DNA of 64,000 nucleotides from Streptomyces sp. SDr-06 (GCF_003324565.1 NZ_QOLA01000020.1:97011-161010), one strand, 5' to 3'. Shown: positions 34,317 to 43,705, counted from the first letter of the stretch. Translations and numbers: made by a program. The notes: generated by a model from the letters alone, not told the origin.

Positions 34317-36335
34317 TCAGGGGGTGTGGTGGACTTCGAGTGCGGCGCGCACGGCTGATTCGAGGGCGCCCTCGATCCAGGCGGGTTTGAGGGAGGTGTG
34401 GTCGCCGGCGAAGTGAAGGGGGCCTTCGGGGGTGGCGATGTTGTGGAACAGCTCGGTGTGCTGACCGGGCAGGAGTACGGATGCCTCGCCGTAGGCGTAG
34501 GGGTCGCGTGCCCAGCTCTGGGTGCGTCCGGCTCCGGTGTAGAAGACCTCGATGCGCTGGCCGTAGATCTCCTGGAGCCCGGCCAGGGCGTGGGGGTAGC
34601 GGGCTTCGTCGTCGAAGGCGTCCCAGCGCATGGCGTCGTCGGCCCAGGTGTAGGAGGCGAGGACGACACCGCCTTGGCTGCCCGGCACGGGGTGGGAGGG
34701 GTTGAACGTGAACCGGTTGGGGTTGTCGCTGACCGAGCCTCCGCCCAGGCTCGCCACTGGTCCGGGCTGGTCGCGGGAGGCCGAGCGGTAAGCGGCGTAG
34801 TAGGCACGCTGGTTGTCGGAGAGGCGTTCGCCGGTGACGGAGTCGTGCCGGCCGAGGAGGCTGCCGTCGTCGGGGGCCCGGCCGGTGCGGTAGGAGTCGT
34901 AGAGGCGGGGGGCGATGGTGGCGAGCTCGCGTTTCCAGTCGTCCTCGGTGAACTCCCACCAGCGGCGGCTGAATTCGAGGACGACCTTGGTGGCGCTGTC
35001 GTAGTGGAGTTCGGTGACGGCTCTGCGCTTCCCGTACGACATGAGGGGGGCGACCTGGATGTGCCGCAGTCCCGAGAACGGGACGGTGATGACGGCGAGG
35101 TCCGCGGTGAACTGCTCCCGCACCGGCGCTCCGTCGCGGCCTTCCGACACGGTGTCGACCCATACGTGCGGCCCGGCGGCGCTCACATGCGGGGTGTCTG
35201 TGTGGGGGCGGTCGGGGTGCCAGTACTCGATGCGGGTGACGCGGCGGTCGAAGCGGACACACGGCTCGACCTGCCGCAGCAGGGCGTCGGGCAGGGCAGC
35301 GGTGCCGCCGCGCAGTTCCCAGAAGGTGGTCTGGGGGCTGATCAGGGCGGCGTCGAGGAAGCTGTGCAGGAAGGAGAGCGGCAGGCGGGAGGTGATGTCT
35401 TCCAGACAGCCGACCAGGTCGATGGTTCCCTCGTCCAGTTTGGCGAACTCGCTCAGGAACCGGCGCATGGACCAGTCGCCGAAGCGCTCGATGACCCGCG
35501 CCCACCCGGCGATCATTTCGTCGACCGGCTTGTCCACGCGGCGCCCGTCGGGGCCCAGCGTGCTGAACTCGTCCCTGACCGGGGCCAGCGCATCGCTGAG
35601 GATCTTGCTGGAGGGGGTATTCCACAGGGCGCGGGGAATACCGAAGGAACGATTCACCCGCTGCGGGTTGCGCGCGTAGTCGGCCCGGCGTACCCGCAGG
35701 CCGTTGACGTGGATCCAGGTCTGCTGCGCAGGAGTTCCGTCCGGGTGTTCATCGACCAGGCGGAACTTCTGCCGCTCCACTCCCAGATGGTCGAGCAGTG
35801 CCATGACCAGCGGATGGCTCTGCGGAATGCGCATGGCTCCGAATTCCGCGTACTGGCGCGGGTCGGCGAACGGTTGCTGTGCGCGCTCGTGACCCCCGGT
35901 CCGGAACGTCTTGATCCGTCCGCCCGCACGGTTTCCGTTGGCCTCCAGCAGTGTGACCGTATGGCCTGCGCGCCGCAGCAGCATCGCGGTCACCAGGCCG
36001 GCCGGACCGGCCCCCACGACCAGCACGTTCTTCGGCCGTGCGGCGGAACGGGGAAGACCGCTGCCCACGAGCACTTGCCGGTAGGAGGGCACCAGATCCC
36101 GCCCGTCGCTCCCGCGCAGCAGCAGGGCCCGCGCGATCTCCCGGCACCGCTGGGGCAACGAGGGCTCCGTGGCGGGGAGCCGGAGAGCTTCCACGGTTGC
36201 GGAAGGAGAGGCGGCGCTGGGCGCGGCTCCTGTGGTGGCCAGCGCGGTCGCCGTCGCTGCGGCGGTGGCGGTAAAACCGCGCCGGGACAGGGAGTTGGGG
36301 CGGGAGGACATCCCGACCGGTCGAGACGATTGCAT
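34317..36335 (-). CDS. Tat-exported flavin amine oxidase (L-amino-acid/monoamine oxidase family)
   Basis: A 672-aa FAD-dependent oxidase. The N-terminus has a twin-arginine signal (S-R-R-G-F at 17-21, then an Ala/Thr-rich h-region), so a folded, cofactor-loaded protein is exported. The FAD dinucleotide-binding motif VLVVGAGPAG is near residue 105, followed by LLEANGNRAGGRIKTFRTGG. C-terminal FAD contacts appear in LHFAGDHTSLKPAWIEGALESAVRA (seen as adjacent segments). The DYARNP and SYTWADDAMRWDAF segments fit secreted L-amino-acid oxidases, which make a 2-oxo acid, ammonia and H2O2. ATG 36335 is preferred; ATG 36311 is possible. Confidence 0.85.
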   Translation of the reverse strand: MQSSRPVGMSSRPNSLSRRGFTATAAATATALATTGAAPSAASPSATVEALRLPATEPSLPQRCREIARALLLRGSDGRDLVPSYRQVLVGSGLPRSAARPKNVLVVGAGPAGLVTAMLLRRAGHTVTLLEANGNRAGGRIKTFRTGGHERAQQPFADPRQYAEFGAMRIPQSHPLVMALLDHLGVERQKFRLVDEHPDGTPAQQTWIHVNGLRVRRADYARNPQRVNRSFGIPRALWNTPSSKILSDALAPVRDEFSTLGPDGRRVDKPVDEMIAGWARVIERFGDWSMRRFLSEFAKLDEGTIDLVGCLEDITSRLPLSFLHSFLDAALISPQTTFWELRGGTAALPDALLRQVEPCVRFDRRVTRIEYWHPDRPHTDTPHVSAAGPHVWVDTVSEGRDGAPVREQFTADLAVITVPFSGLRHIQVAPLMSYGKRRAVTELHYDSATKVVLEFSRRWWEFTEDDWKRELATIAPRLYDSYRTGRAPDDGSLLGRHDSVTGERLSDNQRAYYAAYRSASRDQPGPVASLGGGSVSDNPNRFTFNPSHPVPGSQGGVVLASYTWADDAMRWDAFDDEARYPHALAGLQEIYGQRIEVFYTGAGRTQSWARDPYAYGEASVLLPGQHTELFHNIATPEGPLHFAGDHTSLKPAWIEGALESAVRAALEVHHTP

Positions 36336-36527
36336 AGCCACACCATGCAATGCCGTACATCGCAGTCCGGGCTTCCCGCTCACGCGCGCACCCGTCTTTA
36401 GCCCAAACAGCCCATCCCGCAGCGCCCTGGGCCCACGCGACCCCAAGGGGGCGAGCCGGGAGTGGTGCTCACCGCACCAGGCCACCGGTTCACCGGGCAG
36501 ACCGATCCAGTTCCCACGCGAAGACCT

Positions 36528-37295
36528 CTATGCGGAAGCGTCGAGCTGGTCGAAGCGGGCCAAGGTCTGCCGGTAGGCGTCCGGTTCGATCCCGAGGGGC
36601 GGGTTGAAGGAGTGCTGCAGGCTCGATACGAGATACACGCCGAACCCCAGGACGGTCCCCAGCAGGATCATCACGAGCATGTGCCGCGGGCCGGCGTTGA
36701 TGCCGACCAGGGCCGGAAACAGGACGACCAGCAGGGCTGTGGCGATCAGGGCGTAGAAGATCGGGTCGGGAACCGTCCACCGCATGTCGCTGGAACGCTG
36801 ATTGCGCGCCGTGGACACCGTGTCCAGCGCCGTGGCCAGCGTCTCCTGCGCGGTCTTCTGCGGGTCGCTCGCTCCCTGCGCGTGTGACGCCGTCAGCCTC
36901 GCTCCGTCGAGCATGCCCGAGGCCCGGGAGCTCATCTCCTGGTGTCGCATCAGCTCCCATTCCGGTCCGTTCACTTCTGTCACGTAGGCCCTGAGTTGGC
37001 GTCGCGTCGGTTGACCCTGCGCCGGGGGCAGCGCACCGGCGGCGACATAGGCGGACTCCAGGCCCCGGGCCTCCTGATAGGTGTGATCGCTCGCGGCATT
37101 GCGCTGCTGCCAGGAACTGGCCACCAGGAAGGCCGCTGTCAAGACGAACAGCGCCAATGTGGCGCTTCCGACGAACGCCAGTGCCGGAGCCTCCAAATGC
37201 GCCCTCTTCGAGGCCTCGCTGCGCGAAAGCGCCCAGGTAAGTCCCCATGCGGCTGCCGCACCCACGCATGCGCACACAATTCCCACGCCGAACAT
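36528..37295 (-). CDS. DUF4239 (bestrophin-like) membrane protein
   Basis: A 255-aa protein with four likely membrane helices, a pair near the N-terminus (VGIVCACVGAAAAWGL; AFVGSATLALFVLTAAFLVA) and a pair near the C-terminus (ALIATALLVVLFPALVGI; MLVMILLGTVLGFGVYLV). A soluble helical region lies between them. This is the DUF4239 pattern. It starts 1 nt after the stop of the upstream proline-rich protein gene, so it is translationally coupled to it. Ion channel function is only suggested by fold family. Confidence 0.85.
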   Translation of the reverse strand: MFGVGIVCACVGAAAAWGLTWALSRSEASKRAHLEAPALAFVGSATLALFVLTAAFLVASSWQQRNAASDHTYQEARGLESAYVAAGALPPAQGQPTRRQLRAYVTEVNGPEWELMRHQEMSSRASGMLDGARLTASHAQGASDPQKTAQETLATALDTVSTARNQRSSDMRWTVPDPIFYALIATALLVVLFPALVGINAGPRHMLVMILLGTVLGFGVYLVSSLQHSFNPPLGIEPDAYRQTLARFDQLDASA

Positions 37296-37296
37296 G

Positions 37297-38565
37297 TCAG
37301 TCCCCTTTCTTGCTTTTTGATGTGCGTGATGCGGAGGTGACGGCCACCAGAAGGGCGGGGAAAAGCACGATCAGCAACGTGAGGAATGCCCAGTCCATCC
37401 CCTCGTCCAGCTGACCGGCCCGATGGGGAGCGGTGCGAGCGGCCGCTGCTGTCCCCGGGGGCAACGGCGCCGCGGTCGGCACCAGGGCCTCGGCGTTGCC
37501 CGGCACATCGCCGGCCGGGGCGAGGAACAGGTCCCCCGGCAAGGCAGGAACCGGGCCCGGTGGGAGGGGAGGCCGTGCCGCGGCCGGGGGGAAGGGCGCT
37601 GCGCCGGCTGCCGGGAGAGGTGCTGGGGTCGCCGGGGGTGCGGGCGGTGCCCCGGACGACGCGAGCCGGGGGGCCTGCGCGGGGGGCCGGGCTTGGCCAT
37701 CGCGACCGGGCGCGCCGAGGGGCGGGCGCTGTCTTCCGCTGTCGGCCCGGCCCGGCGAGGAGAGCGGGGCAGGCTGGTGCGGAAGAGCCGCCGGCGGCGG
37801 AAGCGGCACGCTGTATTCAGCGGCCGCCTGCGCGGCAAGAGCCAAGGGCGGCAGCAGGGTCCCGGCCGGGGCAACAGCCCGGTCCGCGGTCGTTCCCGAC
37901 ACCTGTGCCACCGACTCGTGCCGACCGGGCTGCCCGGGCGCGGGCGCCCAGCACTCCAGCCGGGCCCGGGACGGCAAACTGCGCGGCAGGCCCATCCCCG
38001 AAGCGCACTGCAAAGCCGCCGCATTCAGGGGCGGATCCGACAACTGCACATGCTCCAGCGGCGCAGCCCCTGCGTACTCAAGGCGGTAGGAGAGACGTTT
38101 CTGCGACGCGGTCCGTTGGAGAGACAACACCGAGGCGTGGGCGTCGTACCCCGCGACGGCGGAGGCACGGGCGGGCCCGTACTCCTCCCACGCCGGGACG
38201 CCGGAGGCGGTCACCCGACCGACGTGCCGTCCCGCCACGGCTCGCACGGAAGCCTGGCACACCATCGTCCCCAGCGGCGCCAAGGACGCCCGAGGACACC
38301 GCGCGACGCCCCCTGCCGCCTGTCCGTCGACCACCCGCACGTTGCGCAACGCGTATTCGGCGAAATTACGCAGCCGGTAGATGCGCACCAGTTCCTGATC
38401 CGCCCTCACTTGGACACCGGCGGACGGAACACTATTCGTCGAGACCGTCATCCTCAGCGCAGCGCCGTCCCCACCTCCCAGAGGCGCCAATCCGAGCAGG
38501 CAAACTCCGACACCGGCCAAGGCCACCGCTTTCACCCTGCCGGACAACCTGTGACAGGCATTCAT
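37297..38565 (-). CDS. Proline-rich surface protein with C-terminal membrane anchor
   Basis: A 422-aa protein with an N-terminal signal or anchor (VKAVALAGVGVCLLGLAPL). An extracellular domain of about 200 residues holds scattered cysteines in a DUF11/CARDB-like pattern (LVRIYRLRNFAEYALRNVRVVD). A Pro/Ala-rich linker (~230-380) precedes a C-terminal TM helix (DWAFLTLLIVLFPALLVAVT) and a short basic tail. This is the sortase-like or stalked surface protein layout without LPxTG. ATG 38565 is chosen because the signal peptide starts there. Operonic with the DUF4239 gene. Family not recognised. Confidence 0.7.
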   Translation of the reverse strand: MNACHRLSGRVKAVALAGVGVCLLGLAPLGGGDGAALRMTVSTNSVPSAGVQVRADQELVRIYRLRNFAEYALRNVRVVDGQAAGGVARCPRASLAPLGTMVCQASVRAVAGRHVGRVTASGVPAWEEYGPARASAVAGYDAHASVLSLQRTASQKRLSYRLEYAGAAPLEHVQLSDPPLNAAALQCASGMGLPRSLPSRARLECWAPAPGQPGRHESVAQVSGTTADRAVAPAGTLLPPLALAAQAAAEYSVPLPPPAALPHQPAPLSSPGRADSGRQRPPLGAPGRDGQARPPAQAPRLASSGAPPAPPATPAPLPAAGAAPFPPAAARPPLPPGPVPALPGDLFLAPAGDVPGNAEALVPTAAPLPPGTAAAARTAPHRAGQLDEGMDWAFLTLLIVLFPALLVAVTSASRTSKSKKGD

Positions 38566-38862
38566 CTCGGCATTATCAAATCCCGCGGGGCAGGCGGAGG
38601 TCTCGGCGCGCGGAATGCGCGGAGACTGAAACGGCATGATCGGCAAGAGGCGCCGCGATCTTCAGGAAACGGTTCGCATCGACGGCCCGCGGCAGCCGTC
38701 GTGCCGACCCCGGTCAGCGGCGCATGGGAATCCCTCCGGCAACGCCGCCCGCGACCCTCGGCCACACTCGGACGATCCCCTGAGCTGACGCTGCATCAGT
38801 CAATTCGCCCTGCGGTCAGGCCCGGCCCGTCCGCCACGTCGGCGCCCGGCGATAATCGACCG

Positions 38863-39375
38863 ATGAACTCCCTGGAACGCCCCATGCCTCCCCTGAATGG
38901 TGACGAGCGCACCACGCTCGAAAGCTGGCTCGACTTTCATCGCACCACCCTGGCCATGAAGTGCGAGGGTCTGGACGATGAGCAGGCCGCCGCTGCGAGC
39001 GTGCCGCCGTCCGGCTTCACCCTGACCGGGCTCGTCCAGCACATGGCGGAAGTCGAGCGAAACTGGTTCCGCCGCGTGCTCGCCGGAGAACAGGCCCCGC
39101 CCATCTACGATCCGCAGGCAGACCCGACCGCTCCCGACGGCGGCTTCGAACTGGCCGAGGGCACCACCCTGCGCGACGCCCTCTCCACTTGGCGGGGCGA
39201 GATCGCCCGCGCCCGCGAACACTGTGCCGCCTTCGCCCTGACCGACACGGGTCGCTTCATGGAGCAGGACGTCAACCTCCGCTGGATCTACATCCACATG
39301 ATCGAGGAGTACGCCCGCCACAATGGCCACGCGGACCTCCTCAGGGAACGTATCGACGGCGCCACCGGTGTGTAA
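38863..39375 (+). CDS. DinB family protein (DUF664)
   Basis: A 170-aa four-helix-bundle protein. The metal-binding His pattern is visible in LVQHMAEVERNWFRR near residue 60 and in the C-terminal IHMIEEYARHNGHADLLRERIDG, the standard DUF664/DinB signature. DinB-type proteins are putative thiol-dependent S-transferases in mycothiol producers. ATG 38863 is the start; upstream sequence in the same frame is a shadow of the opposite gene. Confidence 0.87.
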   Translation: MNSLERPMPPLNGDERTTLESWLDFHRTTLAMKCEGLDDEQAAAASVPPSGFTLTGLVQHMAEVERNWFRRVLAGEQAPPIYDPQADPTAPDGGFELAEGTTLRDALSTWRGEIARAREHCAAFALTDTGRFMEQDVNLRWIYIHMIEEYARHNGHADLLRERIDGATGV

Positions 39376-39524
39376 CGCCAACTCCCGTGGCGTGCGCCCT
39401 GTCGACGAGGACGCGTAGACACCAGCGGGGGCGCCCATGACGGGTCGACCATGACCACGCTCCCTGCGAGGGGCCCGCCTGGGCCATCCCGTGCCGGGAC
39501 CCTCCTGCCCCGTGGTGCGGCAGG

Positions 39525-39536
39525 CACGTTAACGTG
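39525..39536. promoter_or_regulatory. Perfect 12-bp palindrome upstream of DUF3592 gene
   Basis: CACGTTAACGTG is self-complementary and lies 63 bp upstream of the DUF3592 start, in an A/T-containing patch. It may be a regulator site; no partner is known. Confidence 0.3.
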
Positions 39537-39599
39537 AGGGAATTCCCAGGTCATGGGCCCCGTGCCCACCAGGATTCAGAACAACAAGGGGCGGACGGC

Positions 39600-40037
39600 G
39601 TGACGGAGATCCTGACCATTCTGGGGCTGTTGGTGCTGCCGACCGTCGGACTCGCTCTGCTGCTCGCCTATCTCGTACGGCGGCTGCTGGTGATGCGCCG
39701 GGTCGTCCTGCACGGTGAGTCCGCCGTGGCCGAGTGCGTCGAGGTCCGGGACGTCGCCTCGCACTCCACCGACATGGGTGGCCACCGCTTTCACCTCTTC
39801 GCGTTCGTGACCCGCGACGGCCGTCGCATCACCTACACCGAGGACGCCGTGGCCTCGTACACCCACATCGGATACCGGGCCACGGTCCACTACGATCCAG
39901 CAGACCCTGCCCGCACGGCCACGATCGTAGGCAGGGACGACCTGGCACCGGTGCTGGTGCCTGGCTGCGCGGCGCTCGGCATCGGTGCCGCGCTCGCGAT
40001 CCTCCTGTGGATCGACGTCTCGGTGCTGTTTCCGTAG
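39600..40037 (+). CDS. DUF3592 domain membrane protein
   Basis: A 145-aa protein with a TM helix at each end (LTILGLLVLPTVGLALLLAYLV and VLVPGCAALGIGAALAILLWI). Between them is a small beta domain with FVTRDGRRITYTEDA and ATVHYDPADPARTATIV, the hallmark DUF3592 strand pair. GTG 39600 is preceded by AAGGGG; the longer frame lacks homology. Function unknown. Confidence 0.8.
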   Translation: MTEILTILGLLVLPTVGLALLLAYLVRRLLVMRRVVLHGESAVAECVEVRDVASHSTDMGGHRFHLFAFVTRDGRRITYTEDAVASYTHIGYRATVHYDPADPARTATIVGRDDLAPVLVPGCAALGIGAALAILLWIDVSVLFP

Positions 40038-40177
40038 CGATTGCCGCACCGATCCCGGGGGCTCGCAGTCATCGGGTCCGCAGCGGGCGTTCCGCGCCCG
40101 TGCGGTATGCACACCCTCGACGGCCGCCGGTCGGAAAAGCGGTGGCAGGGGTGGCCGGTCGTGGTGAAGATCGCTGC

Positions 40178-40735
40178 ATGTCCACCTTCCTGGAGACCGA
40201 CCGGCTCGTCCTGCGCGCGTTCGCGGCGACCGACACCGACCACCTGCTCGCCCTGGACCGTGCTCCCGAGGTCATGCGCTTCATCAACGGAGGACGGCCC
40301 ACCAGCCGTGAGGCGATCGAGACGCGGGTCCTGCCGCGTCTCCTGCGTGATTACCCGTGTTGGGGCACCCGTGGCTACTGGGCCGTGGAGGAGAAGACCA
40401 CGGCCACCTGGCTGGGTTGGTTCGAATTCCGGCCGTTGGACGAGCGCAGCCCCGCAGTGGTCGAACTCGGCTACCGCCTGAACCAGGCGGCGTGGGGGCG
40501 CGGTTACGCCACGGAGGGGTCCAGGGCGCTGATCCACAAGGGGTTCACGGAACTGGGGGTCGAGAGGGTCACGGCGAACACGATGGCCGTCAACAGCCGC
40601 TCCCGCCGCGTCATGGAGAAGGCGGGACTGTCCTTCGTGCGGAACTACACCGGGGACTGGCCGGAGGCGATCGAGGGCTCGGAGCACGGTGAAGTCGAGT
40701 ACGTACTCACGCGCGCCGAGTGGGAGCAGGGGTAG
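40178..40735 (+). CDS. GNAT N-acetyltransferase (RimJ/RimL-like)
   Basis: A 185-aa acetyltransferase. FLETDRLVLRAFAATDTDHL is the N-terminal strand-helix, ELGYRLNQAAWGRGYATEGSRAL includes the acetyl-CoA pyrophosphate loop, and VNSRSRRVMEKAGLSFV is the final motif. Members acetylate protein N-termini or small-molecule amines. The start is ATG 40178. Confidence 0.88.
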   Translation: MSTFLETDRLVLRAFAATDTDHLLALDRAPEVMRFINGGRPTSREAIETRVLPRLLRDYPCWGTRGYWAVEEKTTATWLGWFEFRPLDERSPAVVELGYRLNQAAWGRGYATEGSRALIHKGFTELGVERVTANTMAVNSRSRRVMEKAGLSFVRNYTGDWPEAIEGSEHGEVEYVLTRAEWEQG

Positions 40736-40836
40736 GCAGGCACACGCGACTCGGATGCGGGGAGCGGCCGGGGTTGGCCGGTCGGTCTGCTGGAGGGTGG
40801 TACAGAGAGGGGGCGCGGGTCTGAGAGTGTTGAGGG

Positions 40837-41640
40837 ATGGAAATCCGTCGCAGGAACAACGTCACGGTCACCGGCAACCCGCAGGGGCGCACGGTGGTGC
40901 TGGCGCACGGCTTCGGCTGTGACCAGAACATGTGGCGGCTCACCGTGCCTGCCCTGGCCCGGGACTACCGGATCGTACTGTTCGACTACGTGGGGTCAGG
41001 ACGCTCGGACCTGTCCGCGTTCTCCGAGGACCGCTATGGCTCCTTGGACGGATATGCCCGCGACGTGGTGGAGATATGTGAAGCCCTCGATGTGCGTGAG
41101 GCGGTGTTCGTGGGGCACTCCGTGAGCGCGATGATCGGCGTGCTCGCCGCGGCCCTGGCCCCGGACCGCATCGGCGCGCACGTGATGGTCGCTCCTTCCC
41201 CGCGCTACATCGACGACGAGGGGTACCGAGGCGGGTTTAGCCCCCAGGACATCGAGGAACTCCTCGCGTCGTTGGAGTCGAACTATCTGGGGTGGTCCGC
41301 AGCGATGGCACCGGTGATCATGGGGAACGCGGAACGACCGGAGCTGGGAGACGAGCTGACGACCAGCTTCTGTGCGACCGATCCGGACATGGCGCGGGTC
41401 TTCGCCCGCACCACGTTCCTGTCCGATTCCCGCGACGACCTGAAGGGCGTGCGGGTGCCGACGCTGGTGCTGGAGTGCACGCAGGACGCCATCGCTCCGC
41501 GCGAGGTCGGTGCGTACGTCCACCAGGCGATCGAGGGCTCGGAGTTGGTGACTCTCGACGCGACCGGCCACTGCCCCCATCTGTCCGCGCCCGGCGTCAC
41601 CAACGTTGCCATCACCTCGTTCTTGAGGACGCTCGCGTGA
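40837..41640 (+). CDS. rsbQ: RsbQ-like alpha/beta hydrolase
   Basis: A 267-aa hydrolase closely resembling Bacillus RsbQ. It has VVLAHGFGCDQNMW, FDYVGSGRSD, nucleophile S95 in GHSVSAM, D217 in ECTQDAIAP and H245 in TGHCPHLSAP. RsbQ supplies a small-molecule cue needed by the PAS phosphatase RsbP in the energy-stress branch of sigma-B activation. Here the next gene overlaps by 4 bp and encodes a PAS-PP2C phosphatase, exactly the RsbQ-RsbP order. The same fold is used by strigolactone and karrikin receptors, so a hydrolysable ligand is likely. Confidence 0.85.
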   Translation: MEIRRRNNVTVTGNPQGRTVVLAHGFGCDQNMWRLTVPALARDYRIVLFDYVGSGRSDLSAFSEDRYGSLDGYARDVVEICEALDVREAVFVGHSVSAMIGVLAAALAPDRIGAHVMVAPSPRYIDDEGYRGGFSPQDIEELLASLESNYLGWSAAMAPVIMGNAERPELGDELTTSFCATDPDMARVFARTTFLSDSRDDLKGVRVPTLVLECTQDAIAPREVGAYVHQAIEGSELVTLDATGHCPHLSAPGVTNVAITSFLRTLA

Positions 41641-42920
41641 CGTGCCACACAGGACAGCAGTCGGATCCGCCCGACCCGCGGGACAGCGGCCCTGCGCCGA
41701 CGCCGAACGCGGCGTTCGCGGCGCTGCTGGAGGACAGCGCCGAGGAGCTGTACGACCAGGCGCCCTGCGGTTACCTGTCCACCTTGATGGACGGCACCAT
41801 CGCGAAGGTCAACAGCACGTTGCTGAGCTGGCTGGGTCTGGAGCGCGAGGCGGTGGTGGGCCGGATGCGGTTCACGGACCTGCTGACGGTGGGCGGCAAG
41901 CTGTATCACGAGACGCACTTCGCCCCCCTGCTCCAGATGCACGGCGAGATAAACGGCATAGCCCTGGAGATCAGGCGAGCCGACGGCGCACGCGTACCGG
42001 TTCTGGTGTCCTCCGTGGTCAAGCGGGGTGACAGCGGTGAGGCGCTGTTGATCCGCACCACTCTCTTCGACGCGCGCGACCGGCGCGCCTACGAGGAAGA
42101 GCTCCTGCGTGGCCGGCAGGCCGCCGAGGAAGCGCGACGACAGGCGGAGGCGGACCGCGCCCGGCTGCAGGACGCGCTCGCCGTTCTGCAGAAGTCACTG
42201 CTCCCCGACGTCCTGCCGCCGATCCCTGGCATGGAGACGGCGGCTTACTACCACACGGCCTCGCCGGACCGGCTCGGCGGCGACTTCTACGACGTCTTCC
42301 CCATCGACGGCAAGCGCTACGGCTTCTTTCTCGGGGACGTATGCGGCAAGGGCCCACAGGCCGCCGCGGTCACGTCGCTGACGCGCTACACCCTGCGCGC
42401 GGCGGCCCTGCACGACCCCGACCCGGTCTCCGTTCTCACCACCCTGAACACCGTGCTGCACGAGCGGTACAACGGGGGTGACCCGCGGTACTGCACCGCC
42501 ATCTTCGGTGTCGTGGAGCCGGACCCCACGACCGGCGAGACGTCGGTGAGCCTGGCCTCGGGCGGACATCCCCCCGCTCTCGTCCTGCGCGCCGACGGCA
42601 CCGCGGACTTCCTGCCCACCCCGGGCGGTCTCCTGGTCGGCATTCTTCCCGCCGCCCACTTCGCCACCGCCACCACCACCTTGGCGCAGGGCGACACACT
42701 GCTGCTCTACACCGACGGTCTCACCGAGGCCCGTACCGGTGAGAACAGGACTGCCCTTTATGGTGACCAGGCGCTGCACGCCTTCGCCACCGAGCTCGCC
42801 GGCCAGTCACCCCAGGCCGTCGTTCAAGCCCTGACCGGTCTCTTGGACGACTTCGGTGACGGCCTCGACGACGACACCGCCTTGATGGCCCTCGGTGTCC
42901 CGGCCGTCCCCCACCAGTAG
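41637..42920 (+). CDS. rsbP: RsbP-like PAS-SpoIIE (PP2C) phosphatase
   Basis: A 427-aa protein. The PAS sensor spans ~30-160 (LYDQAPCGYLSTLMDG, GREAVVGRM-type core). A coiled coil at ~160-205 (RRAYEEELLRGRQAAEEARR) leads to a SpoIIE-type PP2C domain at ~215-425 with GGDFYDVF, GDVCGKGPQAA, ASGGHPPALV and YTDGLTEART metal and core motifs. It would dephosphorylate the STAS protein encoded next. GTG 41637 overlaps the rsbQ stop (GTGA), giving translational coupling. The frame is open upstream inside rsbQ, but that part is a shadow. Confidence 0.87.
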   Translation: MTCHTGQQSDPPDPRDSGPAPTPNAAFAALLEDSAEELYDQAPCGYLSTLMDGTIAKVNSTLLSWLGLEREAVVGRMRFTDLLTVGGKLYHETHFAPLLQMHGEINGIALEIRRADGARVPVLVSSVVKRGDSGEALLIRTTLFDARDRRAYEEELLRGRQAAEEARRQAEADRARLQDALAVLQKSLLPDVLPPIPGMETAAYYHTASPDRLGGDFYDVFPIDGKRYGFFLGDVCGKGPQAAAVTSLTRYTLRAAALHDPDPVSVLTTLNTVLHERYNGGDPRYCTAIFGVVEPDPTTGETSVSLASGGHPPALVLRADGTADFLPTPGGLLVGILPAAHFATATTTLAQGDTLLLYTDGLTEARTGENRTALYGDQALHAFATELAGQSPQAVVQALTGLLDDFGDGLDDDTALMALGVPAVPHQ

Positions 42921-42946
42921 CCCAACTCACAGACGAAAACCGCAGA

Positions 42947-43285
42947 ATGAACCCGCTGGTACTTACTCTCCGCGCCACCCCCACCGGCCCTGTTCTCCAG
43001 ATCGACGGGGACCTGGACTACGCCACCGCGCCCACACTGCGCGAGCGCCTTCAGGCCCTCGACCTCCAGCCCGGCCAACGACTCGTCCTGGACCTGAGCG
43101 GTCTGCGTTTCTGTGATTCGAGCGGCATTACCGCGATGATCGCCGCACACAACCACACCGCGACCGCCGATGCCGGGTTCGCTCTTGCCAATGTCCCCGC
43201 TCGCACCCTCTCCGTGCTCCGGACCGTCGGCCTCGATCAGATCTTCCCGGTTCTCCCCGCCAGTGGTACACCGGACGTACTCTGA
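42947..43285 (+). CDS. STAS-domain anti-anti-sigma factor
   Basis: A 112-aa STAS protein of the SpoIIAA/RsbV type. The phospho-acceptor loop is LRFCDSSGITAM with S58, the same position as in SpoIIAA. When dephosphorylated it would bind an anti-sigma kinase and free a sigma-B-family factor. It lies 26 bp after the phosphatase gene, completing an RsbQ-RsbP-RsbV-like cassette. No kinase or sigma gene is in the window, so those partners are encoded elsewhere. Confidence 0.88.
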   Translation: MNPLVLTLRATPTGPVLQIDGDLDYATAPTLRERLQALDLQPGQRLVLDLSGLRFCDSSGITAMIAAHNHTATADAGFALANVPARTLSVLRTVGLDQIFPVLPASGTPDVL

Positions 43286-43418
43286 TCCGACTTTGCGAAC
43301 TCCGGGATCGGAGGCGGGAGAAGGGGAATTAACTCGCGGGATGCTTACTGGTACCCGGGATTCCGGGCACCACCCACGCGCGCGTGCACTTCCCCGTGCC
43401 TGCTGGGACACCGATGGG

Positions 43419-43453
43419 GGGGGCTCCCCGTCCCGGCAGGACGGGGAGCCCCC
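43419..43453. terminator. Strong hairpin terminator between STAS and hydrophobic-protein genes
   Basis: A perfect 15-bp GC-rich stem with CGGCA loop (43419-43433 pairs with 43439-43453) lies between convergent genes. It can serve both strands. No U-tract, as is common in Streptomyces. Confidence 0.8.
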
Positions 43454-43479
43454 ACATGTGGATTACGTGTGGCTGGCGT

Positions 43480-43641
43480 CTACCAGCGGTACCAGCGTGC
43501 GCTTCCGCCCTTGGGTCGGGCGACGAACCCGATCAGCCAGGCGATGAGCACGATGACGGCGATCCACCAGAGCGCCTTGAGTGCGAAACCCGCACCGAAG
43601 AGGATCAGGGCCAGCAGAAGAACGAGAAGCAGGGGAACCAT
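43480..43641 (-). CDS. Small hydrophobic membrane protein (53 aa)
   Basis: A gene shorter than usual ORF cut-offs. The product starts MVPLLLVLLLALILFGAGFA and continues KALWWIAVIVLIAWLIGFV, then a short basic tail KGGSARWYRW. Two membrane helices with the central ALKALWWIA motif are typical of a widespread actinomycete stress-linked hydrophobic protein. GGAGG lies 9 nt before ATG 43641, and a sigma-B-like promoter lies just upstream. It faces csbD divergently. Function unknown. Confidence 0.85.
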   Translation of the reverse strand: MVPLLLVLLLALILFGAGFALKALWWIAVIVLIAWLIGFVARPKGGSARWYRW

Positions 43642-43665
43642 AGTTATCAACCTCCGAGCAAGCGG

Positions 43666-43690
43666 ATGCCCCGCCGACGCAGGCTTACAC
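43666..43690 (-). promoter_or_regulatory. Sigma-B-like promoter for the hydrophobic protein gene
   Basis: Read on the minus strand, GTGT-N15-GGGCAT matches the Streptomyces stress sigma consensus GNNT-N14-16-GGGTAY with one mismatch. It would give a leader of about 18 nt ending in the GGAGG site. Prediction only. Confidence 0.45.
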
Positions 43691-43705
43691 CGTCGTAACG
43701 CGACT

